Below are positions 46,812 to 56,300 of a DNA stretch of 64,000 nt, piece after piece. Under the pieces are notes generated by a model, which did no database searches, had not been told where the DNA came from, and worked only from the letters and a program-made list of their open reading frames with translations. The first letter of the stretch is position 1. Each line of letters begins with the position of its first letter. The stretch lies in contig NZ_LT907975.1 of assembly GCF_900217235.1 (NCBI RefSeq), forward strand, positions 3,013,001 to 3,077,000. The letters are read 5' to 3'. The stretch is from Pseudodesulfovibrio profundus (GTDB lineage Bacteria; Desulfobacterota; Desulfovibrionia; Desulfovibrionales; Desulfovibrionaceae). The translations under genes were made by a program, and so were the position numbers.

Positions 46812-46920
46812 CAAGGTCTCCTGATTCGAACGGGTGGTACAACGCGATATGCGCTACCGAGTCGTGCAATCTGCATGTACTTTGCTAACTTGACCGTGTC
46901 AAACCGAGTCGGAACAAAAA

Positions 46921-46948
46921 CGGCGCTTCTCGGTGAAGAGAAACGCCG
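46921..46948 (-). terminator. Terminator of the receiver gene
   Basis: CGGCGCTTCTC pairs with GAGAAACGCCG (minor mismatch) around a short loop. On the minus strand it is followed by TTTTTGTTCC. Confidence 0.82.
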
Positions 46949-46974
46949 GTAAAAGGGGTGTCGTTAGGGGTTGC

Positions 46975-47346
46975 CTAAACGCCAGCCTTATTGAGGGCCA
47001 TTCTGACTTTGTCTTTCAGTTCCGTCAGGTCTACGGATTTTACGACGTAATAGTCGGCGGCAATGGATTTGAGATCGTGCTGGAACGAGTCGTAGGCGGT
47101 GGAAAGGATGACTGGAATCTGCTGGTCTTTGGCTCTGATCTCCTGCAGCAGGTCAAGGCCAGATCGATTTACGCCCAGCTTGATGTCCAGAATGACAATT
47201 ATCGGTTTTTCCCTTTCGATAACGTCAAGAATTTCTTCTTCACCGTCGGAAGTTGCAACGGTATATCCTTCCGCCTCAAGTTCTTCCCTGTAGAGCATGC
47301 GGATGTGTTTTTCGTCGTCGACAACGAGAATCTTCGGTTGGTTCAT
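46975..47346 (-). CDS. Single-domain response regulator (receiver)
   Basis: ATG 47346 follows AAGGAGG; the seven-residue-longer frame is not used. The 123-residue protein is a stand-alone receiver: acidic pocket VVDDEKHI, phosphoacceptor Asp in VILDIKLG, conserved Thr in ILSTAYDS and Lys in VVKSVDL. With no output domain it is likely a CheY-like or relay protein. It lies next to the HD-GYP gene and may act with it. Confidence 0.92.
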   Translation of the reverse strand: MNQPKILVVDDEKHIRMLYREELEAEGYTVATSDGEEEILDVIEREKPIIVILDIKLGVNRSGLDLLQEIRAKDQQIPVILSTAYDSFQHDLKSIAADYYVVKSVDLTELKDKVRMALNKAGV

Positions 47347-47566
47347 GAAATCCTCCTTGGAATACAACCTGTGACCTATCCTAATCGATAGAACACTTTT
47401 GGGTCAATATGGTTCTTTTTATTTTGAAAGATTCTAACCTCAACCCGGAAAGGTGCCAGTATATTCGGTTTCGTGCACTTTTCAATGCTTGAACTCACCA
47501 AGGTTACTGCGTAGTGTCCCTCAGCCCGTTGACAGTCAATATGGTTGACGGAAAGGAGATAACGAT

Positions 47567-47764
47567 ATGGTAACAGTCCATCTGGAACCGGACGGAAAAG
47601 TAGTCGAGCTCGGCAACACCAAGACCGTGCTTGCAGTCCTGAACAGGCTGAAACTCCGTTCGACCATGGCAATTGTTGTTCGCGATGGCGAACTGCTCAC
47701 GGCGGATCGCAAGCTGCACATGGGCGATACATTGATGGTTCGAAAAGTCACATCAGCTGGATAG
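47567..47764 (+). CDS. Ubiquitin-like sulfur-carrier protein (ThiS/TtuB-type)
   Basis: A 65-residue beta-grasp protein (MVTVHLEPDGKVVELGNTKTVLAVLNRL... GDTLMVRKVTSAG) of ThiS/MoaD/TtuB size. Carriers of this group end in Gly-Gly and are thiocarboxylated; this one ends Ala-Gly. It is 10 bases ahead of the PP-loop tRNA thiolase gene, the same arrangement of carrier and TtuA/Ncs6 enzyme that supplies sulfur for 2-thiouridine in tRNA. AAGGAG upstream. Confidence 0.8.
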   Translation: MVTVHLEPDGKVVELGNTKTVLAVLNRLKLRSTMAIVVRDGELLTADRKLHMGDTLMVRKVTSAG

Positions 47765-47774
47765 GGAGGAATCA

Positions 47775-48698
47775 ATGAAGTGCTCCCGCTGTAAAAAACT
47801 GGCCTGTGTGGCATTGCCGAGCCATAACGCCGGCTTCTGCCCCGAATGTTTCCCGCTCTTTTTTTCCAAGCAGGTGGCAACAGCCATCCGCCGCGAAAAG
47901 ATGTTCACCCATGACGAGCGTATTCTGGTTGCCCTTTCCGGCGGCAAGGATTCCCTTGGCCTCATGCTTGAGCTGAAGTTGCAGGGATACGATGTCACCG
48001 GCCTGCATATTGACCTTGGTATTCCCGATTCCTCCTGGAAGGCGCGGAAAAAGGTCGAAGATTTCTGCGAAAAAAATGAACTGAATCTCGAAGTGTTCGA
48101 GATGGAGAAGTGGGGCCTGCCGATCAGCGATGTGAACGAATTCGTTGATCGCCCGGTCTGTGCCGTCTGCGGCAAGATGAAACGCCATCACTTCAATAGG
48201 ATCGCCCGTGAAGGCGGATACGATGCGCTGGCCACCGGTCACAACCTTGATGATGAAGTCGCCCGCCTGTTCGCCAATACATTGCGATGGGATACGGCGT
48301 TTCTTTCCGATCAGGGTCCGGTACTGCCCGCAGCCGAGGGGTTTGTCCGCAAGGTCAAGCCGCTGTTCCGACTGACGGAGTTCGAAACCGCCAACTACGC
48401 ATTCCTCAAGGGCATCGAGATTCATTCCGATCCGTGTCCCTATTCAACCGGCGCCAGCTTCACCAACCACAAGGAGTTGTGGGGAGAGCTGGAGTACCGT
48501 AGTCCCGGGCAGAAGTTCCAGTTCTACAACGGGTTCCTTCAGCGTGGTAAGGCAGCCTTTGCCGAACTGGAAAAGGAGATCGGCGCTGATTTGAAACCGT
48601 GCGAAGAGTGTGGCTCCCCGACCAGTGTCGGTGTCTGCTCCATTTGCCGGATCAAGAAATCCGTCCACCAGAAAAAGACCGAGGCAGGCCTGGTGTAA
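47775..48698 (+). CDS. TtuA/Ncs6-family tRNA 2-thiolation enzyme
   Basis: A 307-residue PP-loop adenylating enzyme. It has an N-terminal zinc finger (CSRCKKLAC, FCPECFP), the ATP loop ALSGGKDSLGL (about 52-62), middle Cys pairs (RPVCAVCGKMKRHHF) that bind the catalytic Fe-S cluster, TGHNLDDEVARLF, and a C-terminal zinc finger (CEECGSPTSVGVCSICR). This layout is the TtuA/Ncs6 type, which thiolates uridine in tRNA using a ubiquitin-like carrier (encoded just upstream). Start overlaps the preceding gap; the stop overlaps the next gene by one base. Confidence 0.92.
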   Translation: MKCSRCKKLACVALPSHNAGFCPECFPLFFSKQVATAIRREKMFTHDERILVALSGGKDSLGLMLELKLQGYDVTGLHIDLGIPDSSWKARKKVEDFCEKNELNLEVFEMEKWGLPISDVNEFVDRPVCAVCGKMKRHHFNRIAREGGYDALATGHNLDDEVARLFANTLRWDTAFLSDQGPVLPAAEGFVRKVKPLFRLTEFETANYAFLKGIEIHSDPCPYSTGASFTNHKELWGELEYRSPGQKFQFYNGFLQRGKAAFAELEKEIGADLKPCEECGSPTSVGVCSICRIKKSVHQKKTEAGLV

Positions 48699-49720
48699 TG
48701 CCGGTCAGTCCCTCCATATCCGTGACCATGCCTTGCTACAATTGCGGGGATACCGTGGCCGGAGCGCTGGACAGTGTGCTGTCACAGGTGGGGGTGGACT
48801 TCGAGGTGGTGGCCGTTGATGACGGCTCAACTGATGATACTGCGGGAATCCTGGCCGAATATGCGCGCCGGGATTCCCGCATTCGTACCTTTTCCATAGA
48901 GCATGGCGGTGTCATTGCCGCAGCCAATGCCGCCATCGAAGCGTCCGTCGGTCGTTACATTGCGCGGATGGATGCGGATGACGAGATGCTGCCCCATCGT
49001 TTGCGTGCGCAGGCGCAACTTCTCGACGAGAACCCTGATGTCGGACTGGTCGGTTGCCGTGTCCGTTTCGGCGGGTGTCGTTCGGAATGCGCCGGATACG
49101 CCTACTATGTGGACTGGACCAATACGCTGCTGACCAACGAGGCCATCAGCCTGAACCGGTTCGTGGAGTTTCCGGTCCCCAATCCGTCCATCATGTACCG
49201 ACGGGAGTGTATCGAGAAGCATGGCCCGTACATTGATGGCGACTTCCCGGAAGATTACGAACTGTTGCTTCGCTGGCTGGAAGCCGGAGTCAGGATGGCG
49301 AAAGTCGATGACGAGCTGATGGTCTGGAACGATCCGCCCACACGCTTGTCGCGTAATCATCCGCGCTATGATGTGGACGCCTTTTACCGCATCAAGACCG
49401 AATATCTCGCACGCTGGTTGGCGGCCAATAATCCTCATCATCCCGAGGTGCACATCCTCGGCTCGGGACGGACCACGCGCAAGCGGGCAGACCTGCTGCT
49501 GGAGTGTGGCGTGGAGTTCGCTGCCTACTATGATGTCGACCCCCGCAAGATCGGAAACGTGGTCAACGGCATACCTGTTCGCAACAGGAATGAAATCCCG
49601 GTTCCGGGCGATGGCTTCTGTATTCCGTATGTGGGCAGCCGGGGAGCGCGCGATGATATTATGGAGTTTCTGGAAGGACGAGGGTATGTTCTTGGCAGCA
49701 ATTATATCCCTGCCGCCTGA
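48698..49720 (+). CDS. Family 2 glycosyltransferase with C-terminal Rossmann-like part
   Basis: The ATG (48698-48700) overlaps the TtuA stop as TAATG, so translation is coupled. The 340-residue protein has a GT-A fold (SVTMPCYNCGDTVAGALDSVLSQ, VVAVDDGSTDDTA, ARMDADDEMLPHRL with the DxD). It then has a ~90-residue C-terminal segment (EVHILGSGRTTRKRADLLLECGVEFAAYYDVDPRK) like a nucleotide-binding Rossmann strand-helix. Envelope or glycan role likely; donor and acceptor unknown. Its coupling to tRNA thiolation is odd and probably just operon sharing. Confidence 0.88.
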   Translation: MPVSPSISVTMPCYNCGDTVAGALDSVLSQVGVDFEVVAVDDGSTDDTAGILAEYARRDSRIRTFSIEHGGVIAAANAAIEASVGRYIARMDADDEMLPHRLRAQAQLLDENPDVGLVGCRVRFGGCRSECAGYAYYVDWTNTLLTNEAISLNRFVEFPVPNPSIMYRRECIEKHGPYIDGDFPEDYELLLRWLEAGVRMAKVDDELMVWNDPPTRLSRNHPRYDVDAFYRIKTEYLARWLAANNPHHPEVHILGSGRTTRKRADLLLECGVEFAAYYDVDPRKIGNVVNGIPVRNRNEIPVPGDGFCIPYVGSRGARDDIMEFLEGRGYVLGSNYIPAA

Positions 49721-49766
49721 TGGCGCTAACGGTGATCACGGTACCATTTAGAGGAGCACTCCTGGT

Positions 49767-50177
49767 ATGCGAGCCCTTGGAATAGATTTTGGCCTCAAGC
49801 GTGTGGGATTGGCTGTGTCCGATCCGACCGGAACGCTGGTTTCTCCCTATAAAACCATTGTCCGGACCACGCGTGACGCTCTCTTTGACGAAATCCTCGA
49901 TATCATTGTAAAGGAATCCATCGAAACCGTGGTGGTCGGGTTGCCTCTTTCCCTTGATGGTGAGGATACGCTGACGACCCGACAGGCTCGGAACTTTGCC
50001 CAGAGTCTGGAACGGCGTACGGACAAGCCGATTCTCCTCATGGACGAACGGCTCTCTTCCGCGCAGGCCGAAGAAGAACTCAATGCTGCCGACGTGCGCG
50101 GCAGGAAACGCAAGATGGCACTGGACAGTCAGGCCGCCGTCATTATTTTACGTTCATGGCTCGAAAGCGGACACTGA
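49767..50177 (+). CDS. ruvX: RuvX (YqgF) Holliday-junction resolvase-like nuclease
   Basis: A 136-residue RNase H-fold protein: ALGIDFGLKRVGLAVSD at the N terminus, VVVGLPLSLDGEDT, MDERLSSAQAEEEL and KMALDSQAAVIIL with the final Asp. YqgF family members process 16S rRNA 5' ends and resemble RuvC. AGGAG precedes the start; it overlaps mltG by 22 bases, so they are co-translated. Confidence 0.95.
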   Translation: MRALGIDFGLKRVGLAVSDPTGTLVSPYKTIVRTTRDALFDEILDIIVKESIETVVVGLPLSLDGEDTLTTRQARNFAQSLERRTDKPILLMDERLSSAQAEEELNAADVRGRKRKMALDSQAAVIILRSWLESGH

Positions 50178-51220
50178 TCATAGCATTTACTTCTCTGTTG
50201 CTCATGGCAGCCCTCGGAAGCGGCGGATATTTCTATTTCAAGGCGTGGCAGCAGGAGCAATTCCTTACCGTGCCTCCCGAGACCCCCGGGCGCGATGTCA
50301 TCTTTCGGGTGGAACCGGGACAGATATTCACCACCATTGCCAGAAATCTCAAGGAAGCCGGTTTGATAACCGATACGCTTCGGTTCCGTAGCCTGGCCAT
50401 GGAACAGGGCAAAAGTTCTTCTATTCGTGCTGGAAAATTCAAGCTCAACACCGGCTGGGTGCCTGGGGAAATCCTGCATGAGCTGACCACCTCCGCCGGT
50501 ATCATGAAACGGGTGTCGGTCCGTGAAGGGCTGACATGGTGGCAGACGGGAATCAAGGTCGAAGAAGCGGGTATTGGCAGCCGTGAAAGCTTTGCCAGTG
50601 CCGTTGCCGACCGGGAACTCCTCGACCGCTATGGCATACAGGCCGACACCGCAGAAGGGTATCTTTTCCCCGAAACATATCTTCTGACCCCACCGCAGGG
50701 CGATCAGTCCGTGTACATGGCCGAGACCATGATCAAGGAATTTTTCAACAATGCCCGCAAAGCGTGGCCGGACGGCCTTCCCGAGTGGGAAGAGCTGCAC
50801 AAGACGGTCATCCTTGCCTCCATCGTGGAGAAGGAAACCGGGGACGTAACCGAGCGCGCCCGTATTGCCGGGGTGTTTCAGAACCGTTTGAAGCGGGGAA
50901 TGCTCATCCAGTCCGATCCCACAATCATATACGGCCTTGGCGAGGCGTTCGACGGAGACCTGCGTCGCGTGCATCTCAAGGACAAGAGTAATCCCTACAA
51001 TACGTATACGCGCCGAGGACTGCCCCCCGGTCCCATTTGCTCTCCCGGCCTGGATGCCATCAAGGCCGTGCTTGAGCCGGAATCCCATTCGTATCTGTAC
51101 TTCGTGGCCAAGGGCGACGGCTCACATTACTTCAGCAAGTCCCTGAAAGAACACAATCGAGCTGTCCGTAAATACCAGTTGCGACGGAATAAAAAGACCT
51201 ATCGATCAACCAAGCAGTAA
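50156..51220 (+). CDS. mltG: Endolytic transglycosylase MltG
   Basis: A 354-residue inner-membrane protein: one N-terminal TM (about 6-27), a LysM-like segment (FRVEPGQIFTTIARNLKEAGL), then the YceG catalytic domain with AEGYLFPETYLL, the catalytic Glu in ASIVEKETG, QSDPTIIYGLG and NPYNTYTRRGLPPGPICSPG. It cleaves nascent peptidoglycan glycan strands in the periplasm and sets chain length. Commonly paired with yqgF, as here. Confidence 0.96.
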   Translation: MARKRTLIIAFTSLLLMAALGSGGYFYFKAWQQEQFLTVPPETPGRDVIFRVEPGQIFTTIARNLKEAGLITDTLRFRSLAMEQGKSSSIRAGKFKLNTGWVPGEILHELTTSAGIMKRVSVREGLTWWQTGIKVEEAGIGSRESFASAVADRELLDRYGIQADTAEGYLFPETYLLTPPQGDQSVYMAETMIKEFFNNARKAWPDGLPEWEELHKTVILASIVEKETGDVTERARIAGVFQNRLKRGMLIQSDPTIIYGLGEAFDGDLRRVHLKDKSNPYNTYTRRGLPPGPICSPGLDAIKAVLEPESHSYLYFVAKGDGSHYFSKSLKEHNRAVRKYQLRRNKKTYRSTKQ

Positions 51221-51264
51221 AAGATTTTCTCTTTATTGCGGCTTTCAGTTATTTTTACTACAAT

Positions 51265-51283
51265 CCCCGCTATAAACGCGGGG
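51265..51283 (+). promoter_or_regulatory. Hairpin overlapping the next gene's ribosome site
   Basis: CCCCGC (51265-51270) pairs with GCGGGG (51278-51283). The second arm overlaps the GGGGAGG ribosome site (51280-51286) for the start at 51295, so initiation may depend on stem opening. Confidence 0.4.
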
Positions 51284-51294
51284 AGGCGTTGTCG

Positions 51295-52317
51295 ATGTTT
51301 CATCGAGTGGTTTTCTTTACGTGCCTGCTGGGCGCTCTGATCGTCAGCAGTTCCGGACTGGCCGAGCAAAGGCGTATTGTTCGGCGGGCTGCTTTTGACA
51401 TTGGTTCAGCCGTCATCAAATGTACAGTGGCTGATGTGGATGTTCTGGTGGGTGAGATCACCAAGGTGGTCTACGAAGATGCCCGGAAGGTCGACTTCGC
51501 TGAAGACATGGCCCGTTCCTACGATGGGAACTACAGTAGGGAGACCCTCGAAGAGGGCATGGTCGCGCTGGAAGCCATGAAGAAGGCGGCGCTTGGGGTT
51601 GGAGCCATGCATTTTTCTGCAGTGGGCGGTTCTGCATTCCGCGAAGCCAAGAACGGGCGAGCATTCTTTGCCATCATTGAGGAAGAACTGGGTATCCAGT
51701 GCCGTATTCTCTCGAAGGAACAGGCATCACTGATCAGTTACCACTCGGTTCGCGAATCCACCAAAAGCAGGGATGACGAACTGCTGGTCTGGGATATCGG
51801 CGGCGGATTGCAAACCATGACCACCCGCAGAGATGATGGCGGTATGTTGTTCTTCTCCGACCAAATGGCGTCGGTTCCCTTCAAAAACGCCGTCATCAGC
51901 ATCATTCAGGGCAAAAATGCCAACCGTTTTTCCTCTCCCAACCCCATAAGCGAAGAAGAAGCGCAGCGCGCCTTGCAGTTTGTCAAAACGCACGCAAACC
52001 TGAACATGCCATCAGATTTGGTCAACCGGATACAGTCCGGCACACAGCGCATTGTCGGCATTGGTGGCGTGCATTTTTATGCCATCCCCGAATTGTTGGG
52101 ACAACGGCTTCCATACTATACGCGCTCGCAGGTGCATGAAGCCCTTGCCCAGTGGACAGCAAAGGACGACAGTGATTTCAAGAGCGCCTTTGCCCCGAGC
52201 CGACTGACCAATCTCATTTTGGTGTTGGGCTACATGGAGGCGCTCGACATCACCAGAGTATACCCTCTCAAGGTCAACATGACGCAGGGCGTACTCGTTT
52301 CCCCTGAGCTATGGTGA
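51295..52317 (+). CDS. Exported Ppx/GppA-like protein
   Basis: ATG 51295 fits GGGGAGG spacing better than the upstream TTG. The 340-residue protein starts with a signal peptide (to about residue 24, SSGLAEQ) and is followed by a Ppx/GppA-type actin/ASKHA fold: AAFDIGSAVIKCTVAD, AVGGSAFREAKNG, LSKEQASLISYHSV, WDIGGGLQTMTT and a C-terminal EALDIT segment. Normal family members hydrolyse polyphosphate or pppGpp in the cytoplasm. An export signal is unusual. It may act on periplasmic phosphate polymers or be a re-purposed sensor. Convergent with lepB with no gap. Confidence 0.85.
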   Translation: MFHRVVFFTCLLGALIVSSSGLAEQRRIVRRAAFDIGSAVIKCTVADVDVLVGEITKVVYEDARKVDFAEDMARSYDGNYSRETLEEGMVALEAMKKAALGVGAMHFSAVGGSAFREAKNGRAFFAIIEEELGIQCRILSKEQASLISYHSVRESTKSRDDELLVWDIGGGLQTMTTRRDDGGMLFFSDQMASVPFKNAVISIIQGKNANRFSSPNPISEEEAQRALQFVKTHANLNMPSDLVNRIQSGTQRIVGIGGVHFYAIPELLGQRLPYYTRSQVHEALAQWTAKDDSDFKSAFAPSRLTNLILVLGYMEALDITRVYPLKVNMTQGVLVSPELW

Positions 52318-53145
52318 TTACTGGACAGGAATGCCGAATCGGCTGAACCAGCCCCGTTCCTCTTTTCCTCCCGGGAAATAGATGTACAACGCTCTGCCGA
52401 TGATGGCTTTGCGTGGTATTGCTCCAACAAAACGAGAATCGTACGATTCGTCGCGGTTGTCTCCCATCAGGAAAAACTGATCGTCTTCGAGTTGGCGTGA
52501 TGTCAAAGTATCACGGTCGGCCTCATAGTCATCCTTGGTGAACTGGGCATACGGTTCTTCCAGTTCCCTTCCGTTGATGAACACTGTCTTGTCGGCGATT
52601 TCGATGGTCTCACCCGGGAGCGCTACCACTCGCTTGATGAAGTTCTTATCAGAGTCGGGGGTTGTGAATATGACAATGTCCCCGCGTTCGATCGGCTCTC
52701 CAATAGCCAGACGTTCGGCCATGAGGTGGTCGCCCGGTCGCAATGTGTCGAGCATTGACGAGGAGGGGATCTTGAAGGTCTCGTAGGATTTGTCTTTAAG
52801 GAAGGAATCGAGCGAACCGCTGATGGCCGCCGTCACCACAAGAAAAACCACATAGACCCACATTTTGTTTACGGGTTTGAGCGTGTAGTCATACAGCTTG
52901 CGGGCTGCGATGTACGCTTCGGCTGCAAATGCGATGTTGATGATAAGCAATGCGCTGATGCCGAGCAGCATGGACTGAAAGGTCCCCATGTTCAGCAGGA
53001 TACCGACTCCCGCGAGCAATTCGGCAGCGAAAAACAGCAGCGCTTTTTGCCATTGCCCGTTGTAAAGTTGGCCCAGTCCGGTGGCGAGGAAGCTGATGGC
53101 GGCGGCGATCCAGGGGGTGCGGGGTTTGGTGATGGTGTCTTCCAT
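52318..53145 (-). CDS. lepB: Signal peptidase I with extended membrane N terminus
   Basis: ATG 53145 (MEDTITKPRTPW) is preferred, though ribosome signals are weak; a start at 53190 is possible. The 275-residue protein has four hydrophobic helices in the first ~115 residues, more than the usual one or two. The catalytic domain follows: nucleophile Ser in IPSSSMLDTL, the general-base Lys in NFIKRVVALPGE, GDNRDESYDSRFVG and a C-terminal strand. It removes signal peptides from exported proteins in the periplasmic face of the inner membrane. Confidence 0.92.
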   Translation of the reverse strand: MEDTITKPRTPWIAAAISFLATGLGQLYNGQWQKALLFFAAELLAGVGILLNMGTFQSMLLGISALLIINIAFAAEAYIAARKLYDYTLKPVNKMWVYVVFLVVTAAISGSLDSFLKDKSYETFKIPSSSMLDTLRPGDHLMAERLAIGEPIERGDIVIFTTPDSDKNFIKRVVALPGETIEIADKTVFINGRELEEPYAQFTKDDYEADRDTLTSRQLEDDQFFLMGDNRDESYDSRFVGAIPRKAIIGRALYIYFPGGKEERGWFSRFGIPVQ

Positions 53146-53302
53146 GATTATTCTGCGTTGGTCAAAGTTTCCATTGTAATCGCCAGTCATGGCAACATGA
53201 TGGCAGTGTGATCAACAACCGGGAAAACCCGATTCGTGTATGTCGTTCAATGGGGACAGAATGCCAGAATTCAAACAGAAAAGGAATATGGAAGGAATGA
53301 AA

Positions 53303-53339
53303 ATCCCCCGAAAGTCAGGACTTTCGGGGGATCGTTTTT
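53303..53339 (-). terminator. Terminator of the FAD/Fe-S oxidoreductase gene
   Basis: ATCCCCCGAAAGTC pairs with GACTTTCGGGGGAT, perfect 14 bp. It lies two bases past the oxidoreductase stop. T-richness is on the plus side (CGTTTTT) and ATTTTC on the minus side. Confidence 0.85.
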
Positions 53340-53340
53340 A

Positions 53341-56300
53341 CTAGGCGTTGCCTTTGCGTTCAACTGATTGCAAAAGCTCTTTGAGTTCTTTTGTCCACTT
53401 CTTGCCGCCCACGCATTCGGCCAGATATTCGGCTGTGTGCATGACGCGGTTGTTCCGTTTCAGTTGGAGCATGGAGCGCTTGATGCCGACTTTACATGAC
53501 GGGCAACCAACCACGATCGGCTTCTCGCTGTTACCGGCAAGATCGGATTGCAACTGATCCTGCTTCCGGCCGCGCAACTGATTGTAGATGCCGGGTGACG
53601 TCAGTGCTCCGAGGCCGGATTCGCCGCAGCAACCTGGGGAGAGAGCAACATCAGTGTTGGTGATCTTTGCCAAACCGGAGCGGTACATCTCCGCTGCCTT
53701 GAGCTTGGGCGCATCCACCCATTCAGCATGGCAGGCAGAGTGGTACACGATGGGTTCGGTCTGGCGCAGAGAGGGCATGCGATCCATGAGGAACTGCATG
53801 ACATCCATATGCGCAAGCGGATCGGCCAGCTCGCCCGAGAAATCATAGGTTCCCAGGGATTCGCGACAGGTTCCACAGGCCGTGAGCAGGGTCGTTGCCT
53901 TCAGGCCGGCCTTACCGGTTTTGACCAGCAGGTCGAGGAATTCCTGAATGTTGCGGTGACGGTTCGTCTTGTACGCCTCTTCGCAACCACTGGCGAGCAG
54001 GGGATACCCGCAGCACATGTGGTGATCGGGCAGCACTACGTTCACCCCTGACTTGAGCAGCAGGTAAACCGAGGCCATGCCGATGGACCGGGAGAAAAGC
54101 GATGCTCCGCAACCGGGGAAGTACAGGACGGTCTCGTCCCGCTTGGCACGGGGGTTCTTGAAAATGGAACCGGATTCGAGATTCAGTTCTTCCGAAAGGT
54201 TCTTGAAATCAACGGAAGGGCTGCGATGCTTGAACATCGGGGATTCGACCCGAGACAGCCAGCGCGCCGGGATCATGCCCAGCGTCTTGTCCTGCACCGA
54301 TTGACCAACAGACAGCAGTTTGGCAGTTACCGGGACGCTGCCAGCCGGATTCTTGGCCAGGTTTTTTAAAATGATCTGCTTGATCGGATGACCCGACTTG
54401 CCTTTGCTGTCCAGGAACGAACGCATGGAAAGCGCGGACCCCGCAGAGTCGATCTTGACCGGGCAGATCGCCTGACACTTGCCGCACGCCGTGCAGTGGT
54501 CCATGAGATCGCGCAACTGATCCATCAGCTCGGGAGCAGGCTCACCGGTCTGGATCTGCGAGTAGTAGATACCCTCGATGAGCGCACCGAGGGAGATGTT
54601 CTTGTTGCGCGGGTGGAACATCATTCCCTTGACCGGATGGTACATGGGGCAGACCTGTTTGCACTTGCCGCAGCGGGTGCAGGTCTGGATGTTCTTGAGC
54701 AGGGCCATGAGCGCCTGCCGATCCTTCAACTCCGTAGCGTCGATGTCGTTGATGAGTCGGTTGAAGGAGAAAGTGAACGGCTTGCTGGGCAACTGGCGCT
54801 GGGTCAGCTTGCCGGGGTTGAAGACGTTCTTCGGGTCCACGATCTTCTTGTAGTCCACCAGCGCCTTGATCTTTTCCTCGCCGAGGAACGCGATCTTGGT
54901 GATACCGATGCCGTGCTCACCCGAAACCTCACCGCCCATCTCGAGAACCTTGGTCATGACTTCATCCGCGGCTTCGTGGGCCGAGGCGAGCATTTCCTGG
55001 TCGTTGGAGTTGACGGGCAGGTTAACGTGACAGTTGCCGTCACCGGCATGCATGTGGTTGGCGATGACGATGCGCTTGAGCTGCATGTCCTGCCACAACG
55101 CCTTGATTTCACGATCTGCCTTCGGATAGGTGTCGCGCAGCTTGAGGAACAGGAACCGACACTGGGCTTCCTGCTCGGTGTCGGAGAAATCCTTGGATGT
55201 GATCTCGCCGTCAAGAATGGCGCGCACACGCTCAAAGGCCTCGGCTATATCCGGGTCTTCGTTGTTGACCGCTTCAATGGCCACGATCTTTTCCAGCGTG
55301 GTCTTGTAGATTTTTGCCAGGTAGATCAGGTTCAGGTCTTCGAGGAAGTCGGAGAAATCCGGAATGACATCCATGGGGATGACGACGTCCTCGTTGATCT
55401 TGAAGCCGGAAGTGCGCTTGGCAATGGCCGACAGCTTGTGGCGGTCTTCCCAGAACAACTCGGCTTCCTTCTCGTCGCGGGCGCTGAAAATATCCACACC
55501 CTCATACGGCTGGGCCAGGGCGACAATGGTCTGACTTGCCGCATCCAGTGCTTCCTGATCGTCGGAATCCAGTTGCAGGATAAGGACGGAAATCGGGTCG
55601 CCTTCGTACTGCGTGGATTTGGCTTGATACTCGATGGCCTGTACATACTTGGGGCCGAATTCTTCGAGAGCGGAAATCTTGACCAGATCACCCTCGTCGC
55701 GAATCTTGTCGCGCAGACCGACCACGTCCTTGATGACGTACATGGCGTTGATCATGGATCGGCCGTAGAATTCGAGGCACAGGACGCGGGAGTGTGTGAG
55801 GCGGGGGTAGCAGATGAAGCTGGCTTCGGTGATGATACCATCAACGCCTTCCTTCTGCACACCGGGCAGGCCGCCCAGGTACTTGTTGGAAACGTCTTTG
55901 CCCAGCTTTTCGCCACGGATGTCGTTGCCGCCCAGGCTGACGGTGTCGATCTGACGACCGTTCTCGTCGAATATCTCGAATACAGCGGTATCCGTTTCGT
56001 AGATTTTGTGACGAGGATGATCCTTGCGGCGTACCTCGATCAGGTCGCCAGTGGGGGTGACCATGCGGTAGTGCAGGATATTGTCGATGGTAGTGCCGTA
56101 CTCAAAGGCGAACGGGCCACCAGCGTTTTCCGAAATGTTACCACCCAGCGAAGAACCGGCCTTGGAAGCAGGGTCCACGGTCAACAGCAGGTCTTTCTCT
56201 GCCGCGGCCTTGATGGCGTCCAACGTGATGACACCGGCCTGGACCGTGATGGTTTTGTCCTGTGCATCGACGTCGAGAATCTTTTTGAAGCGGGACAGCG

